Shown in pieces: positions 19,931-27,064 of a stretch of 64,000 nt of DNA. The position numbers and the translations under genes are program-made. Origin of the DNA: JACDAN01 sp963802375 (GTDB lineage: Bacteria > Actinomycetota > Thermoleophilia > Gaiellales > Gaiellaceae). The DNA lies in contig CAWDIJ010000004.1 of the NCBI GenBank assembly GCA_963802375.1, forward strand, positions 1 to 64,000, written 5' to 3'. Positions within the stretch are counted from its first letter, which is position 1. Each line of letters begins with the position of its first letter. The notes beneath the pieces were generated by a model. The model did no database searches. It worked only from the letters and a program-made list of their open reading frames with translations, and was not told the DNA's origin.

Positions 19931-21076
19931 GTGAATCCGACCTTCCAGCTGGGCCGCATCGCCGGCATCCGGATCAGTGTCAACTGGAGCTGGCTGATCG
20001 TGTTCGCGCTGATCGTATGGTCGCTCGCAGCCGCCGTCTTCCCGTCGCAGAACCCCGGCTTCTCCGACGGTGAGTACGTTGCGTTGGCCGTCGCGGCTGC
20101 GCTCCTCTTTTTCGCGTCGCTCCTGCTGCACGAGCTTGGACACGCACTGCAGGCGCAGCGAGAAGGAGTCGAGATCGAGGGCATCAACCTCTGGCTCTTC
20201 GGCGGCGTGGCGCAGTTCAAGGACGCCTTTCCGAGCGCCGGGGCCGAGTTCCGGATCGCGATCGCCGGCCCGCTGGTCTCGCTCGTGCTTGGAGCTCTCT
20301 TCGTCCTCGTCGCCGTCTTCGCAGGGCTCCCGAACGCGCTCGACGGTGTCGTTACCTGGCTCGGCTATACCAACCTCATCCTGCTCGCGTTCAACCTGCT
20401 GCCGGCGCTGCCGCTGGACGGTGGCCGCGTGCTCCGCTCGGGGCTCTGGCACTTCAGGGGCGATTTGCAGTGGGCGACGTGGGTCGCTTCCGGCATTGGG
20501 CGCGGGTTCGGCTTCCTCCTCATCGGTCTGGGGGTCTTCATGTTCATCGTCGAGGGAGCGTTCAGTGGCGCCTGGCTCGCGTTTATCGGCTGGTTCTTGC
20601 TCCAGGCTGCGACCGCCGAAGCCCGCTACGTCGCCACCCAGCAGGCCCTCGACGGTCTCAAGGTTCGCGACCTGATGATCCGCCAGCCCGTGACCGTCGA
20701 GGCTGACCTCAGTCTCGGCCAGTTCATGGACGACGTCGCCTCGTCGCGGCGATACACGACATATCCGGTGCTCGAGCAGGGGAGCCCGATCGGGCTCCTC
20801 TCCTTCCGCTCCGTCGCCGCCGTGCCGCGCGACGAGTGGAACACGCGCCGTGTCCGGGACGCGATGATCCCCCGCGAGAAAGTCCCACTGCTCGACGAGG
20901 ACGAATCGGCAATCGACGCGCTCGCCGAGCTCTCCGCAAGCGATGTGAACCGCGGCCTCGTCGTCGATGATGGGAGCCTCGGGGGACTGCTTTCGATCAC
21001 GGACCTGGCCCGGGCGCTCCAGGTGGGGCGGCCTTCCCGGCCCGTTAGGCCGACGACGCTCGAGCGCGCGCCGTAG
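19931..21076 (+). CDS. Site-2 protease (M50) with C-terminal CBS domains, Rip3-like
   Basis: Intramembrane zinc protease. The GTG at 19931 gives a 381-residue protein that opens VNPTFQLGRIAGIRISVNWS. HELGH at residues 67-71 supplies two zinc ligands and the catalytic glutamate, and the third ligand is in LLPALPLDGGRVLRS near 157. Four to six membrane helices fill residues 20-225. Two CBS modules follow (VRDLMIRQPVTVEADLSL; VRDAMIPREKVPLLDEDE). The layout matches the Rip3 group of actinobacterial site-2 proteases, which cut membrane-bound regulators. Gene fragments flank it on both sides. Confidence 0.92.
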   Translation: MNPTFQLGRIAGIRISVNWSWLIVFALIVWSLAAAVFPSQNPGFSDGEYVALAVAAALLFFASLLLHELGHALQAQREGVEIEGINLWLFGGVAQFKDAFPSAGAEFRIAIAGPLVSLVLGALFVLVAVFAGLPNALDGVVTWLGYTNLILLAFNLLPALPLDGGRVLRSGLWHFRGDLQWATWVASGIGRGFGFLLIGLGVFMFIVEGAFSGAWLAFIGWFLLQAATAEARYVATQQALDGLKVRDLMIRQPVTVEADLSLGQFMDDVASSRRYTTYPVLEQGSPIGLLSFRSVAAVPRDEWNTRRVRDAMIPREKVPLLDEDESAIDALAELSASDVNRGLVVDDGSLGGLLSITDLARALQVGRPSRPVRPTTLERAP

Positions 21077-21093
21077 GCGTCGCATATCGGGAA

Positions 21094-21564
21094 ATGCAGC
21101 CGCCGCTTGGCGAGCCTTCGAGCGCGATCAAGTCGGGTTCGGACCCTTCGTCGTGCCCGAGCTCGCCGAAGCGGCGTCCAGGACCGGCGACGTCGCGCTC
21201 GTCAGGGCCGCACACGAGTGGCTTTCCGAACGCGCGCGAGCAGCTGCGAGCCGCCCACGAGATGCTGACGACGATGGGCATCGAAGCGTTCGCCGACCGC
21301 GCCCGCCGCGAGTTGCTGGCGACGGGCGAGACGGTGCGCAAGCGCACGCCGGAGACGCGCGGCGACCTGACAGCCCAGGAAACTCAGATCGCGCGACTCG
21401 CCCGTGACGGTCTCTCGAATCCGGAGATCGCCGTCCGCTTGTTCATCAGCCCGCGCACGGTCCAGTACCACTTGCGCAAGGTCTTCATGAAGCTCGGCAT
21501 CAGCTCGCGCAACCAGCTCGATAGCGTCTTGCCCCACGCCACGACCTCCGCCCGGCCGCTCTAG
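21094..21564 (+). pseudogene. Remnant of a LuxR-family regulator (3' part)
   Basis: The first bases read, in another frame, AFERDQVGFGPFVVPELAEA ASRTGD, matching the intact LuxR gene at 27065-29869. After a deletion of about 55 codons the frame continues REQLRAAHEMLTTMGIEAFA, DRARRELLATGETVRKR, and a complete LuxR DNA-binding domain LARDGLSNPEIAVRLFISPR, TVQYHLRKVFMKLGISSRNQL. The ATPase and most of the TPR region are absent. The helix-turn-helix could still fold, but no credible start exists. It is a decayed second copy of the same regulator type. Confidence 0.8.
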
Positions 21565-21701
21565 CCGGGTCCGGTGCGTTCAGACGGTGACATCGCACCG
21601 CTCGAGCGCGACGCCGGGGGTGTGGTCACCCCTTCGCGGCGTAGATGGCGAAGACGACCAGTCCACGGGTCAGCGAGACGCCGCTCGTGCCGCCGCAAGC
21701 T

Positions 21702-22709
21702 TCAACGAGCGGCTTGATCCGACGCCTGTCTGCTCGTCTGAGCCGCGGGGGGCGCGAGCTCCCTGGGACAGCGAGGGGGACGTCGAGTCACCTCCTCGGC
21801 CGGGTGGGGCGGGTCGAGGCGATCGGCAATGAGCGAAGCGACGGTGCCACCCGCGAGGAGCGCTCCGATGATCGCGAGCGAGGCGAAATCGCTGATGTGG
21901 ACCAGATCGGCGGTGAGGATCTTGATCCCGACGAAGCCGAGGATGAGCGCGATCGTCTCGTCGAGATAGCGGAGGCGGCGTACGAGGAGCTCGACGAGAA
22001 CGAGCAGGGAGCCGAGCCCGAGGAGCGCGAACGCGTTCGCCGTCCAGATCACGACCGGGTCGCGGGTGACCGCGAAAGCGGCGGGGATCGAATCGACCGC
22101 GAAGGCAATATCGGCGACGATGATCGCGACGACCACGAGCAGCAGCGGTGTGCCGTAGCGACGGCCCGCTTCGCGGACGAACAGCCGGCGGCCGCGGAAG
22201 CCGTCCGTGATCGGGACGGTGCGCCGGACGAGCCGCAGCACCGGGTTCGCGGATGGGTCGGACTGCTCGGCAGCGCCACGGAAGGCGCGGTAGGCGACAT
22301 AGAGAAGCAGGGCGCCGAACACGTAGACGACGGCTTCCACGCTCTCGATCAGCGTGACTCCGGCGGCGATTGCGATGGCGCGGAGCAGGAGCGCGCCGGC
22401 GATGCCGATGACGATTACGCGGCCGCGCAGCTCCGGCGGCACGAAGAAGTACGCGAGCAGAAGCGAGAACAGAAACACGTTGTCGAGCGAAAGCGAGCGC
22501 TCGATCAGATAGACGGTCGTCCACTCGCCTGCGGGGCCACCGCTGAGCGCGATCGCCACCGCGACCGCGACGGCGAGCAGCAGCCAGCCGATGCTCCAGA
22601 GGATCGCCTCCCCGCGCCGGGCCTCCCGGCTCGGGGAGAACAGACGCAGCTCGGCCACGAGGCCGGCGAGGACGGCGACAGCCGCGGCGGGAGCCAAAGC
22701 AGCTTCCAC
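21702..22709 (-). CDS. TerC/Alx-family membrane protein
   Basis: A 335-residue integral membrane protein with at least eight hydrophobic segments. The family signatures are ERSLSLDNVFLFSLLLAYF near residue 75 and VADIAFAVDSIPAAFAVTRD near 205, each carrying the conserved acidic pair in a helix, then LRYLDETIALILGFVGIKIL near 270. Family members are linked to manganese export and tellurite or pH stress. The gene follows the NhaA-DsbA gene on the same strand with an 11-bp gap, so they probably form an operon for ion balance. The C-terminus is a proline-rich tail. Confidence 0.9.
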   Translation of the reverse strand: MEAALAPAAAVAVLAGLVAELRLFSPSREARRGEAILWSIGWLLLAVAVAVAIALSGGPAGEWTTVYLIERSLSLDNVFLFSLLLAYFFVPPELRGRVIVIGIAGALLLRAIAIAAGVTLIESVEAVVYVFGALLLYVAYRAFRGAAEQSDPSANPVLRLVRRTVPITDGFRGRRLFVREAGRRYGTPLLLVVVAIIVADIAFAVDSIPAAFAVTRDPVVIWTANAFALLGLGSLLVLVELLVRRLRYLDETIALILGFVGIKILTADLVHISDFASLAIIGALLAGGTVASLIADRLDPPHPAEEVTRRPPRCPRELAPPAAQTSRQASDQAAR

Positions 22710-22720
22710 GGCTCAGCCGC

Positions 22721-24493
22721 TCACGACGTCGCCAGCGTCGCCTGGGCGCCCGCGGCGCGCACAGCCGCCGAGAGGGTGGCGATGTCATAGGCGCCGTAGT
22801 GGCGTCGGCCGTTGATGAAGAAGGTCGGCGTTCCCGAGACGCTGCTCAGGTCGGCGCTGTCGACATCATCCGCGATGCGGGCGGCGCCGGCGTGCTCGCG
22901 AAGGTCGTTGGTGAAACGTTCGACGTCGAGCCCGAGTTGCTCGGCGTAGCCGATCAGGTCGTTCGGGCGAAGCGCGTCTTGATGCTCGAGCAGGAGGTCG
23001 TGCATCTCCCAGAAGGCGCCCTGGTCGGCGGCCGCCTCGGCGGCCTCCGCGGCAAGCTGAGTATCAGAGTGGACGTCGTTCAGCGGCAGGTGCCGCCAGA
23101 CGTAGCGCACATCGCCGAACTCACGCAGGAGCTCGCGGACGACCGGCTCCGCCAGCCCGCAGTAGGGGCACTGGAAGTCGCCGTACTCGACGACCGTGAC
23201 CGGAGCGTCGATCGGACCCCGAATATTGTCGCGGTCGGGGTCGACCTCGATGTAGAGGTCGGCGAGCGGCTCCGCGGTTCCGAGCAGGGCGCGGATCCGC
23301 AGGCTCCGAGGCAGCAGCGCCGTCGCGCGAAACAGCAGCCAGGTGAGGAGCGCCGCGCCGAGCGCCGCGCTGAGGATGCCGAGTTTTGCCTCCTCGAGCT
23401 GCTGCCCCTCGAACGCGAGTGCGGCGACGAGCAGCGCGATGGTGAGCCCGATCCCCGCGATCGTGCCGCCGCCGGCGACAGCCACCCAGCCGACCGGCGG
23501 CCGCAGCCGACCGCGGCTGAGCCGTGTGAGCAGCCACGAGCAGCCGAGAATGCCGACGGGCTTGCCGATGACGTAGCCGAAGAGGATTCCGACTGTGATG
23601 GGCGAGGTGAAGGCCTCGGCGAGGAACCCCCCATTGATTGCGATGCCCGCGTTCGCAAGCGCGAACAGGGGCACGATGAGGTAGCTCGTCCAGGGGTGGT
23701 AGAGCTGCTGGAGCCGCTCGTTGGGCGAGACCGCCGCCCTGAGGCCGACGCCGACCGAGCGGGCGAGCTCCGGGGTCGGCTGCTCGCGGAACTCGCGGAA
23801 GCGCTCGGTTGCCCGTTGGAGCTCGGAGCGCCCGGACGGGTACGCGTAGGCCAGGAGCCCCATCGCGAGCCCGACCACCACCGGCTCGACCCCGGATTCG
23901 AGCAGCGCCACCCAGATCGCCACTCCGAGCCCGAAGTAGACGAGCCCGACCCGCACACCCAGCGCCCGCGCCACGAGCACGGCGCCGAACAGCCCGAATG
24001 CCACAAGCAGCGCCGTGGCGTTGACCTGCTCCGTGTAGACGGTGGCGATGACGACGAGCGCGAGGATGTCGTCGACGACGACGACCGTGAGCATGAACGC
24101 CCGCAGTCGGTCGGGGAAACGCGGGCCGACGAGCGCGAGCAGCCCGAGTGCGAAGGCGGTGTCGGTGGACATTGCGATTCCCCAGCCCTGCGCGGAGGAG
24201 CGGCCAGCGTTGAAGGCGAGATAGATGGCGACCGCCAGCGCCATGCCGCCGATCCCGGCGAGCAGCGGCAAGGCAAACCGTCGCCGTTCCCGCAGGTCTC
24301 CGAGATCCCACTCGCGACGCGCCTCGAGCCCGAGGACGAAGAAGAAGAACGTCATCAGGCCGCTGTTCACCCAGTGACGCAGATCCAGGGAGATGCCTGC
24401 GTCACCGAGGTCGATCGACAGCGTCGTCTCCCAGAGGGACTCGTAGGACGACGCGTGGACGTTCACCCAGACGAGCGCCGCAACAGCTGCCAC
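22721..24493 (-). CDS. NhaA Na+/H+ antiporter fused to a DsbA-like thioredoxin domain
   Basis: Residues up to about 380 are an NhaA-type antiporter: LRHWVNSGLMTFFFFVLGLE, MSTDTAFALGLLALVGPRFP, VVVDDILALVVIATVY with the aspartate pair for ion exchange, and FALANAGI. Residues about 400-580 are a DsbA-like domain with active-site CPYC in VEYGDFQCPYCGLAEPVV and the cis-proline loop VSGTPTFFINGR. Clear NhaA sequence continues upstream of the GTG at 24493 (WARNLQTPLREFLRTETGG, to about 24,580), but no ATG, GTG or TTG is found there before an in-frame stop. The true start is therefore unclear, either a rare codon or a small error. Confidence 0.88.
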   Translation of the reverse strand: MAAVAALVWVNVHASSYESLWETTLSIDLGDAGISLDLRHWVNSGLMTFFFFVLGLEARREWDLGDLRERRRFALPLLAGIGGMALAVAIYLAFNAGRSSAQGWGIAMSTDTAFALGLLALVGPRFPDRLRAFMLTVVVVDDILALVVIATVYTEQVNATALLVAFGLFGAVLVARALGVRVGLVYFGLGVAIWVALLESGVEPVVVGLAMGLLAYAYPSGRSELQRATERFREFREQPTPELARSVGVGLRAAVSPNERLQQLYHPWTSYLIVPLFALANAGIAINGGFLAEAFTSPITVGILFGYVIGKPVGILGCSWLLTRLSRGRLRPPVGWVAVAGGGTIAGIGLTIALLVAALAFEGQQLEEAKLGILSAALGAALLTWLLFRATALLPRSLRIRALLGTAEPLADLYIEVDPDRDNIRGPIDAPVTVVEYGDFQCPYCGLAEPVVRELLREFGDVRYVWRHLPLNDVHSDTQLAAEAAEAAADQGAFWEMHDLLLEHQDALRPNDLIGYAEQLGLDVERFTNDLREHAGAARIADDVDSADLSSVSGTPTFFINGRRHYGAYDIATLSAAVRAAGAQATLATS

Positions 24494-24713
24494 CAGCAGG
24501 ACCGCCGCGCCGCCGGTCTCGGTGCGCAGGAACTCACGCAGAGGCGTCTGAAGGTTCCGCGCCCATGCCGTCCGTCCTGTGAACGGCGACGGCCCGGCGT
24601 TCGGATCGGCGCTACTGCTCGTAGCCCTCCACTCCTCCCCGGTCGTCGCCTCGGCCTACGTTCAGCCCGCTGGCCGACCGATATACCACGGGCATCGACC
24701 CTGGAGTCTCCCC

Positions 24714-25331
24714 CTACTCCACCGGAGGAAGCCTCACGAGGTTTTGCGACGGCAGCGGGCCACCGATCTGCTGCATGCGCCCGCCCGGGATCAGATCACC
24801 GAGGTCGATCGCGAAGAAGCCGGCGGCGTCGAACAGATCGGCGACCGCGGCCTTGGCCTCCGCGTCGTCGCCGGACAGGAAGATCACCCGACGGCCGCCC
24901 GCCTCATGCGGATCTGAGCCAAGGACTTGAGCCGCCAGCGTGTTGGCGGCCTTGACGAGCCGCGCGCCCGGGACGAGGTCGGCGACGATCTCGCTGGAGG
25001 TGCGGCCGTCGAGATCGGCGTTCCACGCGTTGGTCGCGTCGATGACGGGCTGGCCGTCCCATTTCAGCCCCGCGAGCGCCGCAGGGACGCTCGTCCACGG
25101 CACCGCGATCGCGACGATGCCGGCTGCCGCCGCCTCAGGGACCGTGGCTGCTGACACCCCTACGCCGAGCTCGTCCACCACCGGCGCCAGGGATTCCGGG
25201 CCGCGGCTGTTCGCGATCGCCACCTCCCGGCCGGCCCTCAGCGCTGTGCGAGCCAACGCCTGGCCGATGTTGCCGGCGCCGACGATCCCGATTGTCCTCG
25301 TTCGATCTGTCGCGAGCTGCTCAGGTTTCAC
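24714..25331 (-). CDS. NADP-dependent F420 oxidoreductase-like protein
   Basis: A 205-residue Rossmann protein. TIGIVGAGNIGQALARTALRA near the N-terminus is the dinucleotide site, followed by AIANSRGPESL, VAIAVPWTSVPAAL, VIDATNAWN, and VKAANTLAAQVL. This is the pattern of the F420:NADP oxidoreductase (NpdG-like) and YqeC-type reductases. The GTG at 25331 is preferred over the ATG at 25352 because AAGGAGG lies eight bases before the GTG. It would exchange hydride between F420 and NADP, fitting an F420-using actinobacterium, although some relatives act on other substrates. Confidence 0.8.
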   Translation of the reverse strand: MKPEQLATDRTRTIGIVGAGNIGQALARTALRAGREVAIANSRGPESLAPVVDELGVGVSAATVPEAAAAGIVAIAVPWTSVPAALAGLKWDGQPVIDATNAWNADLDGRTSSEIVADLVPGARLVKAANTLAAQVLGSDPHEAGGRRVIFLSGDDAEAKAAVADLFDAAGFFAIDLGDLIPGGRMQQIGGPLPSQNLVRLPPVE

Positions 25332-25382
25332 GTCCTCAACCTCCTTGGTCATGCGGTTCGATTTCTCGTGAAGCACACGTGT

Positions 25383-26069
25383 CTAGAACGGGTACGGCGC
25401 AAGGCTCCAGGCCGCCGTGGCGTACCAGACTCCGAAAGCGAGGCTTGCCCCGCCCAAAGCGGGTGCCAGGCCGCCGACCGCCGCGCGGGCGGGACGGGAG
25501 ACGAGCATCGAGCCGAACCCGCTCGACAGAAGGCTCATCGAGACGGCCGTGAAGGCGGCGAGCAGGACGAGCGAGATGACCGCGAGGCCCGTCGAGCCAA
25601 CCGACGCGAGGACGAGCACGCCGACGCCCGCGCTTCCCCCCACTCCGTGCATGAGCCCGACCGCGAAGGCTCCGCGCCGCGTCCGCGCTCCGTGCGCATG
25701 CGGGTGCGCGTGGAAGCGGAGCTCCCCGCGGCGCCACCGGACGAGGAGGCGGAGGGCGAGGTAGACGATGACGAAGCCGATCGCCGTCTCCGCCGCCTGC
25801 TGAACCCGCTGCGGAAGGAAGCGGTCGAAGACGAGGAGGGGAAGCCCGAAGGCGAACAGCGTCGCCGCATGGCCGAGACCCCAGGCAAGCCCGAGCTCCC
25901 CGGCCCGGCGCGCGGCGCGCTCCGGTCCGCCCGCAACGAGCGTCGTGACGGCAACGAGGTGATCCGGGTCGGTCGCATGACGGAGTCCGAGAAGAACCGC
26001 GACAGCGAGAACGATCCAGATCGAAGCGCCGTCGGAAAAGGCCGCGATTCTCTCGTCGAGACCGAACAT
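25383..26069 (-). CDS. Nickel/cobalt transporter-like (UreH/NiCoT group) membrane protein
   Basis: A 228-residue membrane protein with about six helices. The first helix region carries LLGLRHATDPDHLVAVTTLV, the HX4DH metal signature of NiCoT/UreH-type transporters, and a second histidine-glycine segment follows (GLAWGLGHAATLFAFGLPLL). The loop after helix 3 is histidine-rich (FHAHPHAHG). It is shorter than classical NiCoT permeases and closer to the UreH-like group. The substrate metal cannot be assigned. It lies 29 bp from the pirin gene on the same strand. Confidence 0.82.
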   Translation of the reverse strand: MFGLDERIAAFSDGASIWIVLAVAVLLGLRHATDPDHLVAVTTLVAGGPERAARRAGELGLAWGLGHAATLFAFGLPLLVFDRFLPQRVQQAAETAIGFVIVYLALRLLVRWRRGELRFHAHPHAHGARTRRGAFAVGLMHGVGGSAGVGVLVLASVGSTGLAVISLVLLAAFTAVSMSLLSSGFGSMLVSRPARAAVGGLAPALGGASLAFGVWYATAAWSLAPYPF

Positions 26070-26098
26070 CGGATCACCTCTGGCAGTGCCGACCGGGC

Positions 26099-26917
26099 CT
26101 AGTCCACGTACGGCCCGTTGAACAGGGGCGCCTCCCCGTACGGCTTCCCCGCCATGAGCAGAAATCGGGTGCCGGGGGAGGCATTGGTGGCCCGGAACTC
26201 GTCACCGCGACCCAGGAGGACCAACTGCGCCGGTTGCGCCCGGCGGCGGTTGACACCGAACTCCGCCCCGCCTTCCAGCAGGTATGCGAAGCCCTGGAAC
26301 TCGGACGGGACTGCGGTTGTGACCTCCCCGCCTGTCGGCAGCTCGACATCGAGGATGAGCGCGGGGGTTCCGAGGCGAACGGGAGAGCCCTCGCCCACCA
26401 GCACCCGAACCGTCGCGTCCCCCTCCTGCCGCACGGGGATCTGCTCCCGTTGCAGCACGAGTGCGCTCGGCTCCGCCTGCTTGTCCTTCCGGGCCAGGTT
26501 CACCCAGAACAGCACGCCTCGGAACTCGGCGTCGGCTTGGCCCTCCTCGAGCTCATCCGCCCCGACCGACTCCGCGTGCCATGCACCTCGCCCGGTCCTG
26601 AGCGCCAGGAGGTCGCCTTCGGACAGTCGGGCTCGCTCCATGGCGCCGCCCGGCCCGGTGCTGTGGCCCGTGCTGGCCGACCCCTCGATGACGTACCAGA
26701 GGTTGTCGAACCCTCGGTGGGGATGCTTCGTATCCACGTCCTGCATGTCCGACAGCCGGAGGCGACCTTCGTGGACGAGGATGAATGGATCGACCTGCTC
26801 GTACGGGATCGATCGGGAAGGAAGGGCCTCCAGGACGGGAAACCCCATCATCCGGATCAACGCCGCGTCTTCCACGAGGACGGCTTCGCGTGCCGTGGCT
26901 TCGAGTTGTTGTCTCAT
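26099..26917 (-). CDS. Pirin family protein (bicupin)
   Basis: A 272-residue pirin. The start ATG at 26917 has AAAGGAGAA just upstream. The N-terminal cupin shows DVDTKHPHRGFDNLWYVIEG with the metal-binding histidines and, later, GRGAWHAESVG; the C-terminal cupin is more degenerate (EFQGFAYLLEGGAEFGVNRR). Bacterial pirins include quercetin dioxygenases and metabolic regulators, and no choice can be made here. It probably shares an operon with the nickel/cobalt-type transporter gene downstream. Confidence 0.88.
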   Translation of the reverse strand: MRQQLEATAREAVLVEDAALIRMMGFPVLEALPSRSIPYEQVDPFILVHEGRLRLSDMQDVDTKHPHRGFDNLWYVIEGSASTGHSTGPGGAMERARLSEGDLLALRTGRGAWHAESVGADELEEGQADAEFRGVLFWVNLARKDKQAEPSALVLQREQIPVRQEGDATVRVLVGEGSPVRLGTPALILDVELPTGGEVTTAVPSEFQGFAYLLEGGAEFGVNRRRAQPAQLVLLGRGDEFRATNASPGTRFLLMAGKPYGEAPLFNGPYVD

Positions 26918-27039
26918 GCCTTCTCCTTTCGGGCCGTTCCTTTGTCCATTGGGCAAGCGCATCTCCGATGAGTGTCATTCGTGCAGAGGGCGTTCGCATC
27001 CGCCGGTGCACAGCGCGAATGGCTAGTCGTTCGCACGGC

Positions 27040-27060
27040 GCCCGCCCACGACAGGCGGGC
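27040..27060 (-). terminator. Hairpin after the large LuxR gene
   Basis: GCCCGCC-CACGACA-GGCGGGC is a perfect 7-bp stem with a 7-base loop, starting five bases beyond the stop of the LuxR gene on the minus strand. No U-run follows, as is common in high-GC Actinobacteria. Confidence 0.5.
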
Positions 27061-27064
27061 GAGG

